Source of the DNA: Bacteroidales bacterium | Lineage (GTDB): Bacteria > Bacteroidota > Bacteroidia > Bacteroidales > UBA7960 | Direction of reading: 5' to 3' | Assembly (NCBI GenBank): GCA_007131125.1 | Contig: SLRE01000277.1 | Coordinates: 1-9,673, forward strand | Length of the DNA stretch: 9,673 bases | In this document: positions 1-6,435 of the stretch, piece by piece | How the letters are laid out: every line of letters begins with the position of its first letter | How positions within the stretch are numbered: the first letter of the stretch is position 1 | Program-made: the position numbers and the translations under genes | The notes under the pieces: generated by a model | Told to the model about the DNA's origin: nothing | Databases searched by the model: none | Seen by the model: the letters and a program-made list of their open reading frames with translations, nothing else

Positions 1-18
1 CGGTATGTCGTCGCCTGA
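1..18 (+). CDS. Possible C-terminal end of an upstream gene
   Basis: Reading from base 1 gives Arg-Tyr-Val-Val-Ala and then a TGA stop at 16-18. A strong terminator stem begins 13 bases later, which is the spacing expected after a gene end. A second frame, from base 3, also stays open until a TAA at 27-29, so the true frame cannot be decided from this fragment. The product cannot be identified. Confidence 0.25.
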   Translation, partial: RYVVA

Positions 19-31
19 TTTTTATTTAAAC

Positions 32-67
32 AGCCTGTTTGCATTTATTGCGGACAGGCTTTTTTTT
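32..67 (+). terminator. Rho-independent terminator of the upstream gene
   Basis: AGCCTGT at 32-38 pairs perfectly with ACAGGCT at 54-60. The helix can continue inward through two T.G wobbles (39-40 with 52-53) and GCA/TGC (41-43 with 49-51), leaving a TTTAT loop. A run of eight T (60-67) follows at once. This separates whatever lies upstream from the permease genes, so those genes need their own promoter. Confidence 0.85.
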
Positions 68-90
68 GTGGTAAAGGAAGATTTTTTCGT

Positions 91-145
91 TGTTTAATTG
101 TTGAATTGTTTTGTTGTTTAATTTTCAACCTAAAACAATTAAACA
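91..145. repeat. AT-rich repeat with inverted ends
   Basis: TGTTTAATTG at 91-100 is the exact inverted copy of CAATTAAACA at 136-145. A second near-direct copy, TGTTTAATT, starts at 115, and TTGAATTG lies between them. The unit looks like the degenerate AT-rich repeats found between genes in some Bacteroidota genomes, but its family and copy number cannot be judged from one window. Confidence 0.5.
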
Positions 146-165
146 TTTAAACTATAAACATCTGT

Positions 166-191
166 AGAGACGCGCCACAAGGCGTGTCTCT
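166..191. repeat. GC-rich palindromic repeat (REP-like hairpin)
   Basis: AGAGACGCGCC (166-176) and GGCGTGTCTCT (181-191) form an 11-bp stem with one G.T wobble around an ACAA loop, extendable by T165/A192. It stands out as a GC-rich island in AT-rich DNA and has no T-run directly after it, so it is unlikely to be a terminator. Palindromes with a GTAGAGACG core occur as dispersed intergenic repeats in several bacterial genomes. Assigning this copy to such a family is inference. Confidence 0.55.
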
Positions 192-302
192 AAAGGAAAC
201 CCTTTTTTGACTGCCCTCAGGAACACACTGTCCTTGCGTACCTTCCGGTTTCATAACATTTTAAGGAATGAAAAAAAACCAGGCTGCAAATGCATGCTTC
301 TT

Positions 303-341
303 TTGTCCTAAAACGGACAATGGTTGTTCGTGAATGGACAA
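303..341 (+). promoter_or_regulatory. Tandem 18-bp operator-like palindromes (candidate enhancer-binding-protein sites)
   Basis: Site 1 (303-320) reads TTGTCCTAAAACGGACAA, a perfect 6-bp inverted repeat around a 6-base centre. Site 2 (324-341) reads TTGTTCGTGAATGGACAA, the same palindrome with one half-site change. The shared pattern is TTGTYC-N3-AA-N-GGACAA. The two start exactly 21 bases apart, two helical turns, so a protein could bind both on one DNA face. They lie about 110 and 90 bp before the start site predicted from the element at 396-411, a usual distance for NtrC-family activator sites. The binding protein is not encoded in this window. Confidence 0.65.
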
Positions 342-395
342 GTATTAAAATCTTTTATTGTTGTAATAGAAAGTAAATTAGGGGTTTGCGAGCAA

Positions 396-411
396 GGGCA
401 CTGATTTTGAT
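396..411 (+). promoter_or_regulatory. Candidate sigma-54 (-24/-12) promoter for the permease genes
   Basis: The sequence GGGCAC-TGATT-TTGAT matches the sigma-54 pattern TGGCAC-N5-TTGCW in spacing and most bases. GG is at 397-398, followed by exactly ten bases and then G409. The weak points are A410 in place of the conserved C and G396 in place of T. The predicted start is near 422, giving a leader of about 33 bases before the ATG at 455. An alternative reading is a degenerate Bacteroidota -7 box, TGATTTTG at 402-409, but the only nearby TTTG (385-388) is too close to be its -33 element. Confidence 0.5.
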
Positions 412-444
412 AAAACATTCAATTATTTAATGAACATGTTTTAT
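410..444. repeat. 9-bp inverted repeat across the predicted transcription start
   Basis: ATAAAACAT at 410-418 is the exact inverted copy of ATGTTTTAT at 436-444, with a 17-base spacer. The left arm overlaps the -12 part of the candidate promoter and the right arm ends ten bases before the start codon. If transcription starts near 422 the left arm is not transcribed, so it would act as a DNA site rather than an RNA hairpin. Both arms are AT-rich, so chance is possible. Confidence 0.4.
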
Positions 445-454
445 TGATGCAGCT

Positions 455-2884
455 ATGAACCACCTTAAAAATGTTTTTCGCAGCCTGATGAGGCAAAAGT
501 TTTCTTCTTTTATAAATATTCTTGGTCTGGCTTTGGGGATGGGCAGTTTTATTATCATCACCATATTTGTGTATACTGAAATGAAGTATGACCGGTTTCA
601 TGAAAAAGGTGACCGTATTTACCGTATTGTTGGTAATATTTTCAATCCCAACAGCTTTTCCGCTGCACTGCCGTTACCATTCTACCCACACCTGAAAGAA
701 GAGGTTCCCGAGCTTGAAGAGGTAGTCCGTGTTCGGGGGGCTTTTATGCCTCCCGAACTTTCGACGGATAGCATCAGCATCTCCCAGTCCGGTGTTTTGT
801 TTGTGGATCCTGAATTTTTATCGGTATTTTCATATGGTTTGCTGGCAGGTGATCTGAATGCCTTTGGTGAGGATCCCAACAGCATCTTAATTACCTCTGA
901 GGTAGCCGAAAGGTTATTTGGTAGTGAAAACCCCATTGGTAGAACTGTAAGGTATTACAATGCCTTTAATCTGGTGGTCAGAGGAGTGCTTGAAGATGTT
1001 CCGGAGTATTCTCACCTGCAGTTTTCCGCATTGATCCCTTTCGAATTCCAAAGGAGCATCAACACCTTCCCTTTTGTTACCTGGGGCAATTATTCCACCA
1101 CTTTTTATGCCCAGGTGAGCGAAGGAACTGACATCCCTTTGCTGGAAGAAAAAATTTTTTCACTGTTTGCCGGACTCCGCAACATAGACTTTTCGGACGG
1201 GCAGAGCCGATTTATACTTCAGCCTTTGCGCAGCATATACCTAGGGTCAGGTAACATTTCCTCGGCTACAGTTCCTGTTCTTTCCGGGAATCAATCAGCG
1301 GTTTATATTTTCTCTGTTTCTGCAGTGCTGATCTTGTTGCTGGCCTGTCTTAATTACGTAAATCTCACCTCGGCTAAATCCACCATGCGGGCGCGTGAGG
1401 TTGGAGTTCGCAAAGTTTTGGGTGCCGGGGTAGGAAGCCTGGTTCGTAAATTTCTTGTGGAATCCTTTTTCGTATCCCTTTTTGCCATGGTCATCGGAAT
1501 TGCCCTGGTAGAAATATCCCTTCCTTATTTTGCCAACTTTTCGGGGAAAGATATTGGGTTTTTTAACATACCCATTTCTATGCGTATAGCATATCTTGCC
1601 GGACTGCTCCTTTTGGTTACGCTCTTATCGGGGCTTTATCCTGCTTTTATTCTTTCACGCTTTAAACCGGTCACTGTATTGAAGGGCTCATCGGCTTTGA
1701 TCAGCAGACAACTTCAGGGAAGGTCAGGACCCAATTTCCGCATGCGCCAGCTTATGATTATTGCCCAGTTTGCTATCTCTACAGGCCTGATCATTGCCAG
1801 CCTGATCATGTACGGCCAAACCCATCATGCTTTAAAACACAGCGGTTTTGAAAGGGAGTCGCTTATGGTAGTAAAAAACAGGGCGGGAGGTGCAATGACC
1901 CAGAGGTATTATGCCATTCGAAATGAGCTGGAAAAATACCCTTATATAAAACAGGTCAGTGCAGGCAGTCATGTGCCTACACAAAGCTTAGGCCTTATTT
2001 CAGATCTGAGACAACCTCATCAGGCTATTGAAGAACGAGAACTCGTGTATATTGCTTACGTTGACTTTGGTTATTTTGAAACCCTGGGAATCAATATTTC
2101 CTGCGGGCGCTCCTTTGAACAACTGAATGCTACAGACAGTTCCGAGGTGGTAATACTTAACCGTACAGCTGCCAAAAATCTTCAAATAAAGGAAGCCGAC
2201 GGTACCCTGCTGACCGGATTTGGAGAGGAACAAAACAGAAGGGTCATCGGCATTATTGAAGATGTCCACTTTAGGAGTGTAATTGAGAAAGTTAACCCTA
2301 AAGCATTTATTGTTCGTCATACGGGAGGTTATCAAGCTCCGGCTTCCAATAAAATACTTATCAGGTATGAATCCGGCTACCTCGGCGAAGTTTTCAACGC
2401 TGTGGAAATGGCCTGGCAAAACCATGCTCCCGAAGGAAATGCGTTGGATTACTTTTTCATGGATAACCAATACGAAAACTTATACAGGTCGGAATTGCAA
2501 ATGGGTAAAGTTGCTTTGATCTTTACCATCCTTGCCATTCTGATTGCCGCAATGGGTTTGCTTGGAACCACTGTTTATGTGATGGAAGCCCGCAAAAAGG
2601 AAATGGGTGTCAGAAAAGTTTTGGGTGCAACCACTGCCAGACTTTCGGCCATGATAACCAAAGAGTTCACAATCCTGATCGTTTTGGCCAATGTCGTAGC
2701 ATGGCCTCTTACATTCTATTTCATGTCGCGCTGGCTTGGTCAGTTTGCCTACCGCATGGAAGTGAGTATTTGGATTTTTTTGCTGGCAGGATTGACCGGT
2801 CTGCTTCTCGCACTGATTATAATCAATAGCCTGGTATACAGACAGGCGATCCGAAATCCTGTAGAATCATTAAAATATGAGTAA
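455..2884 (+). CDS. ABC transporter permease, two-module FtsX/MacB type (first of tandem pair)
   Basis: This is an inner-membrane subunit of a MacB/LolCDE-like ABC transporter, a class that moves substrates such as peptides, antibiotics or lipoproteins by mechanotransmission rather than through a channel. At 809 aa it has two FtsX modules: a first membrane helix at about 18-42, a MacB-like extracytoplasmic core at about 45-280, helices at about 281-303, 339-357, 378-400 and 433-455, a second extracytoplasmic domain at about 456-685, and helices at about 686-709, 738-757 and 774-793. The coupling-helix motif occurs twice, REVGVRKVLGA near 314 and KEMGVRKVLGA near 714. The tail NPVESLKYE is typical of Bacteroidota members. 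There is no Walker A motif, so an ATPase must come from another gene. The start at 455 gives the usual short cytoplasmic N-terminus (MNHLKNVFRSL) before helix 1; no Shine-Dalgarno is visible. It is probably co-transcribed with the next gene 90 bases downstream. The substrate is unknown. Confidence 0.93.
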   Translation: MNHLKNVFRSLMRQKFSSFINILGLALGMGSFIIITIFVYTEMKYDRFHEKGDRIYRIVGNIFNPNSFSAALPLPFYPHLKEEVPELEEVVRVRGAFMPPELSTDSISISQSGVLFVDPEFLSVFSYGLLAGDLNAFGEDPNSILITSEVAERLFGSENPIGRTVRYYNAFNLVVRGVLEDVPEYSHLQFSALIPFEFQRSINTFPFVTWGNYSTTFYAQVSEGTDIPLLEEKIFSLFAGLRNIDFSDGQSRFILQPLRSIYLGSGNISSATVPVLSGNQSAVYIFSVSAVLILLLACLNYVNLTSAKSTMRAREVGVRKVLGAGVGSLVRKFLVESFFVSLFAMVIGIALVEISLPYFANFSGKDIGFFNIPISMRIAYLAGLLLLVTLLSGLYPAFILSRFKPVTVLKGSSALISRQLQGRSGPNFRMRQLMIIAQFAISTGLIIASLIMYGQTHHALKHSGFERESLMVVKNRAGGAMTQRYYAIRNELEKYPYIKQVSAGSHVPTQSLGLISDLRQPHQAIEERELVYIAYVDFGYFETLGINISCGRSFEQLNATDSSEVVILNRTAAKNLQIKEADGTLLTGFGEEQNRRVIGIIEDVHFRSVIEKVNPKAFIVRHTGGYQAPASNKILIRYESGYLGEVFNAVEMAWQNHAPEGNALDYFFMDNQYENLYRSELQMGKVALIFTILAILIAAMGLLGTTVYVMEARKKEMGVRKVLGATTARLSAMITKEFTILIVLANVVAWPLTFYFMSRWLGQFAYRMEVSIWIFLLAGLTGLLLALIIINSLVYRQAIRNPVESLKYE

Positions 2885-2974
2885 TGAAGTGTCGTAACCT
2901 TCAATTTCTAAAACCCTCTGATTTTAAACAAGATCTCATAACTTTTGACCTAAACCAGAGAAAACAAGAATACC

Positions 2975-5389
2975 ATGACTCAACACTTATTGAAGTTCAG
3001 TTTGCGTTCCCTTAAAAAACAAGGGGGATATGTGGCCATCAATGTGCTGGGCCTTGCCATAGGCATGGCTTGCAGCCTGATGATCGCTTTGTTTATTTTT
3101 CATGAACTCAGCTATGACAGATACCATGAAGACAGGGACCGGATCTACCGGGTGGGGCTTTATGGTGTTATGAGCGGTCAGGAAATGAAGAATGCTTATC
3201 TGCCTCCACCTGCCGGCCCTGTGATGGCGACCGAATTTCCTGAAGTGGAGAGCTTCCTTCGCATGACTATCTGGGATGAGACCATTATCCAGAGGGATGA
3301 CCAGTTTTTTTCCGAACCCCATTTTGCCCTGGCCGACTCATCTTTTTTCGATTTTTTTTCCATTCCCTTACTCAGGGGAAACAAGGAAACGGCACTTACA
3401 GAACCCTACTCGGTGGTGTTGACAGAAACGGCGGCAACACGAATTTTTGGTGATAAAGACCCCATGGACCGCCTGATCCGTGCAGGAGATATGCCAAACC
3501 ATTTTCGGATTACCGGAATAATGGAAGACATTCCGGGGAATACCCATTTCACCGCAGGAATGGTCGGTTCAATTACATCCAGCGAGCATGCCGGTAGCGA
3601 TATGTGGCTGAACAACAACTATTTTACATATCTGAAATTGTATCCCGGATCCGATCCGGATGCGGTTTCCGCCCGCTTTGAAGACCTGATCCTTAAATAT
3701 GTCGGACCCCAGGTAAGGCAGTTTCTGGGTATTTCGGTAGAAGAATTTCTGGCCATGGGAAACCGTTATAGCTTTTTTCTGCAATCCCTTACCGGATTGC
3801 ACCTGGATCCTTCGGTCGAAAATTACCATCAGTCTGCAAAGGATCCCAGATATCTTTGGATTTTTGGAGGGATTGGCTTGCTGATCCTGGTGATCGCATC
3901 CATTAATTTTACCAACCTTTCTACTGCACAGGCCACCAGGCGTGCAAAAGAGGTTGGGGTGAAAAAGGTAGTGGGCTCGTCCAGGAGCATGCTCATGGCA
4001 CAATTCATTGCCGAAACCGTGCTGCTGGCACTCCTGGCCTTGTGGGTGGCCGTTGCCCTGGTTGAGGTTTTCCTCCCTTTTTTCAATGATATCCTGAAAC
4101 TAAACTTATCCTTTTCTTTCCTTGACTTCTGGTATGTCATCCCGGGTATGGTCCTGCTGGCTGTTCTTGTAGGATTGTTGGCAGGAAGTTATCCCGCCTT
4201 TTACCTTTCTTCTTTCAATCCGGTAAATGTATTGAAAGGGAAGACCAACGGGAAACAAAACATCAAATTAAGGCACGGGCTTACTATTTTGCAGTTTGCC
4301 ATTTCCATCATGCTCATTTCCGGATCGGTTGTCATGTACAGGCAGCTGGTTTATATGACCAACAAAGACCTGGGTTTTGACCAGGAAAATATTCTGGTTG
4401 TCAGAAGGGCTTATGTTCTGGGCGGTCAGGTGAATGCATTCAAGACCGAGTTGGAGGGTATTCCTGGTGTGATTTCCGTATCGGCATCAACGGCTATTCC
4501 CGGAAGGGCAAGCAACAGCAGGGGTTACACCATCAGGGGCCGTCAGGATGAGTCTTACCTGATGACAACCTTCTGGGTGGATTATGATTTTCCGGAAACC
4601 TTCGGAATGACCATGGCCGATGGCCGGTTCTTTGATCCCGAAATGCCCACCGACCAGCAGGCTGGTATTGTGAATGAAAGTGCCGTTAGAAATTACCACC
4701 TTGAAAACCCTTTTGAAACCAGGATTGTTGCTCCGGGTAATGAACCCGCTGAGGTGATACCGGTAATCGGGGTGATGAAAGACTTCCATTTTGAATCTTT
4801 AAAATATAACATTGCTCCTGCAATAATGCTTTATAAACATGATAACATCCATTGGGGATATGTAAGCATCCGCTTCCAGGTAGATATGCTTCGAAGGGTT
4901 CTTGAAGAAACCGGGCAGATATGGAAATCCTTTGTTGGAGGCGACCCCATGTTGTATAATTTTTTGAATGAGGACTTTCAAAGGGTGTATGGTGAAGAAG
5001 AGCAAAATGCCCGGCTGGCAGTTGTCTTCACCATTCTTGCCATCATTATTGCTTCCATGGGGCTATACGGTCTCACCGCTTTTTCTCTTCAGCAACGCAC
5101 CAAGGAAATTGGCGTAAGAAAAACCTTTGGGGCAAGCATTGCCGACATCTGGTACCTGGTGTGCAGGGATGTAATGATATTGGTAACCCTGGCCACCGTG
5201 GTGGCCTGGCCCCTGGTATACTGGATTGCAGGAAACTGGCTGCAAAATTACCATTACCGCATCAGCATGCAGGTTCCGGATTTTTTGATTGGATTCCTCA
5301 TAGCCGTATTGATTGCCCTCATAACCATCAGCTACAGGGTAATAAGGTCGGCCTCCATGAATCCCTCCATATCCTTGCGCTACGAATAA
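2975..5389 (+). CDS. ABC transporter permease, two-module FtsX/MacB type (second of tandem pair)
   Basis: This 804-aa protein is a colinear paralogue of the preceding permease and probably a product of tandem duplication followed by divergence. It has a first helix at about 17-43, a MacB-like core at about 45-290, helices at about 292-314, 344-368, 385-407 and 436-457, a second extracytoplasmic domain at about 458-681, and helices at about 682-705, 732-752 and 769-790. The coupling motifs are KEVGVKKVVGS (near 325) and KEIGVRKTFGA (near 711), and the C-terminus is NPSISLRYE. It lacks nucleotide-binding motifs. The 90-base gap after the first permease holds no strong terminator, no GG-N10-GC element and no good TAnnTTTG box, so both genes are likely one operon. 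The extracytoplasmic domains differ clearly from the first permease, which suggests a different substrate or partner, or a heterodimer. Its stop lies eight bases from the stop of the convergent LOG-family gene. Confidence 0.93.
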   Translation: MTQHLLKFSLRSLKKQGGYVAINVLGLAIGMACSLMIALFIFHELSYDRYHEDRDRIYRVGLYGVMSGQEMKNAYLPPPAGPVMATEFPEVESFLRMTIWDETIIQRDDQFFSEPHFALADSSFFDFFSIPLLRGNKETALTEPYSVVLTETAATRIFGDKDPMDRLIRAGDMPNHFRITGIMEDIPGNTHFTAGMVGSITSSEHAGSDMWLNNNYFTYLKLYPGSDPDAVSARFEDLILKYVGPQVRQFLGISVEEFLAMGNRYSFFLQSLTGLHLDPSVENYHQSAKDPRYLWIFGGIGLLILVIASINFTNLSTAQATRRAKEVGVKKVVGSSRSMLMAQFIAETVLLALLALWVAVALVEVFLPFFNDILKLNLSFSFLDFWYVIPGMVLLAVLVGLLAGSYPAFYLSSFNPVNVLKGKTNGKQNIKLRHGLTILQFAISIMLISGSVVMYRQLVYMTNKDLGFDQENILVVRRAYVLGGQVNAFKTELEGIPGVISVSASTAIPGRASNSRGYTIRGRQDESYLMTTFWVDYDFPETFGMTMADGRFFDPEMPTDQQAGIVNESAVRNYHLENPFETRIVAPGNEPAEVIPVIGVMKDFHFESLKYNIAPAIMLYKHDNIHWGYVSIRFQVDMLRRVLEETGQIWKSFVGGDPMLYNFLNEDFQRVYGEEEQNARLAVVFTILAIIIASMGLYGLTAFSLQQRTKEIGVRKTFGASIADIWYLVCRDVMILVTLATVVAWPLVYWIAGNWLQNYHYRISMQVPDFLIGFLIAVLIALITISYRVIRSASMNPSISLRYE

Positions 5390-5397
5390 AAGTTTGA

Positions 5398-6216
5398 TTA
5401 ACGGAGCAGGCGGCTCTTCTTCTCTACCTTTACCAGGTGGGGTATGAGCTCCTGTTCCATTTCATCAACGCTTTCGCAGGTTTTGAAAAGCTTCAGGTCT
5501 TTTTGGCTGATGGTGCCCAATTCTGCCAGCTTCGGGATGTTGATGACCTGGTTCCAGAACTTGCTATCATACAAAATGATTTTCAGCTCTTTTTTTACTT
5601 TCTCTGTTTGTACCAGGGTAAGTACCTCCATGAACTCATCCAGTGTGCCGAATCCGCCAGGGAAGATTACGAAAGCCTTTGCCGTGAATACCAGCCAGAG
5701 CTTCCGCATGAAAAAGTAATGAAAGTCGAAGTTCAGCTCATTGTCAATGTATGGGTTTGATTCCTGTTCAAAAGGCAGTTCGATATTGAATCCAATGGAT
5801 TTTCCTCCTGCCAGTTTAGCACCCCTGTTGGCTGCTTCCATGATGCCAGGCCCCCCGCCCGTGGTTACGATAAAACGGCTGTGCGGTTTGTAGCGTGCCT
5901 TGGCCCATTTGGTCAGCCTGCGGGCCAGCTCCACAGCGTCCTCGTAATAACGGGAGTTTTGCAGGTCCCTTTCTGCCATCTGCAATTTTTCTTTTTTGGC
6001 ATTGCCATGGCTTTTTAATTCCTCCAGGCGCTTTTGCGCTTCCTTGGCCGGAATGGTTCGGGCCGAACCGAAAAATACCACCGTATCCTGCACCCTGTTT
6101 TTGCGCAACCTGGCTTTGGGTTCCAGGTACTCTGACAAAATCCTCAACTCCCTTGCTGACGGGGAAGCTAAAAAGCGTTCATTCTCGTAAGCTTTTACAG
6201 TTCTTTTCTTCTTCAT
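5398..6216 (-). CDS. LOG family (TIGR00730-type) nucleotide phosphoribohydrolase
   Basis: This is a cytoplasmic Rossmann-fold protein of the LOG family, whose characterised members hydrolyse nucleoside 5'-monophosphates (cytokinin ribotides, or AMP and other nucleotides) to base plus ribose 5-phosphate. Visible motifs are the first strand and loop VVFFGSAR (46-53), GGGPGIMEA (120-128), the Arg-Lys pair at 171-172, and the signature PGGFGTLDE (186-194), which carries the catalytic glutamate. At 272 aa it exceeds the roughly 180-200 aa of minimal LOG proteins. The extra length is a charged N-terminal extension of about 45 residues and a charged helical insert at about 57-95. Such proteins were long misannotated as lysine decarboxylases; no PLP-binding decarboxylase features are seen. 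The start is followed by a Lys-rich stretch, with no Shine-Dalgarno. The gene diverges from the YitT gene across 219 bases, and no clear promoter box was found on its side. The exact substrate cannot be told from sequence. Confidence 0.9.
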   Translation of the reverse strand: MKKKRTVKAYENERFLASPSARELRILSEYLEPKARLRKNRVQDTVVFFGSARTIPAKEAQKRLEELKSHGNAKKEKLQMAERDLQNSRYYEDAVELARRLTKWAKARYKPHSRFIVTTGGGPGIMEAANRGAKLAGGKSIGFNIELPFEQESNPYIDNELNFDFHYFFMRKLWLVFTAKAFVIFPGGFGTLDEFMEVLTLVQTEKVKKELKIILYDSKFWNQVINIPKLAELGTISQKDLKLFKTCESVDEMEQELIPHLVKVEKKSRLLR

Positions 6217-6359
6217 TGGAATATTTTTTTGGAATAAAAGTTTTAAGATTCGTTTTCTGGTTTTAATTTGAATTAATACAGAACAGACTGCAATTTAATT
6301 AAAAACATTCATATCATGAAAATCCGGCGATAGAACTCCCTGAAATATCAATATTCTTC

Positions 6360-6389
6360 TTTCCGGTGCTGATAATTTCTTTAATTTTG
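6360..6389 (+). promoter_or_regulatory. Candidate Bacteroidota primary promoter for the YitT gene
   Basis: TAATTTTG at 6382-6389 is an exact match to the Bacteroidota -7 box TAnnTTTG. TTTC at 6360-6363, 18 bases upstream, is a one-mismatch -33 element (consensus TTTG). Transcription would start near 6394-6396, giving a leader of about 40 bases to the ATG at 6436. Of the 219 bases between the divergent LOG and YitT genes, this is the only part where a clear signal is seen. Confidence 0.55.
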
Positions 6390-6435
6390 CATTGAAATTT
6401 TTCTAAAACCCGTATCATCTAAAAACCAGCAAATT

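Larger units (their letters stand above)
68..454. other. Long non-coding region upstream of the permease genes
   Basis: No credible gene lies in these 387 bases. The region holds an AT-rich inverted/direct repeat (91-145), a GC-rich palindromic repeat (166-191), a stretch with nothing recognisable (about 192-302), two operator-like palindromes (303-341), an AT-rich spacer (342-395), a sigma-54-like promoter element (396-411) and a dyad across the predicted start site (410-444). A Bacteroidota primary promoter box (TAnnTTTG) with a properly spaced -33 TTTG was not found here. Confidence 0.7.

Noticed and set aside
228..233. A third CTGTCC half-site upstream of the paired palindromes
   Set aside because: No matching GGACA half-site follows, and a single hexamer is expected by chance.
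268..333. A 21-codon open frame (MKKNQAANACFF...) preceded by AAGGA
   Set aside because: The AAGGA is only one base from the ATG, the frame overlaps the operator-like palindromes, no promoter precedes it, and frames this short are common by chance.
419..601. A 60-codon minus-strand open frame over the permease leader and start
   Set aside because: It covers the promoter region and the conserved N-terminal helix of the first permease; composition and position fit a shadow frame.
2885..2974. A separate promoter for the second permease (near TAACTTTTG at 2939-2947)
   Set aside because: The box is one base off the TAnnTTTG pattern and has no TTTG at a suitable distance; there is also no GG-N10-GC sigma-54 element, so operon read-through is simpler.
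3569..4140. Minus-strand open frames of 103-144 codons inside the second permease
   Set aside because: They lie opposite a conserved permease domain and show no recognisable motif.
5398..6216. Annotation of the LOG-family gene as lysine decarboxylase
   Set aside because: PGGxGTxxE is the LOG signature; the lysine decarboxylase label is a historical misannotation and no PLP-binding lysine motif is present.
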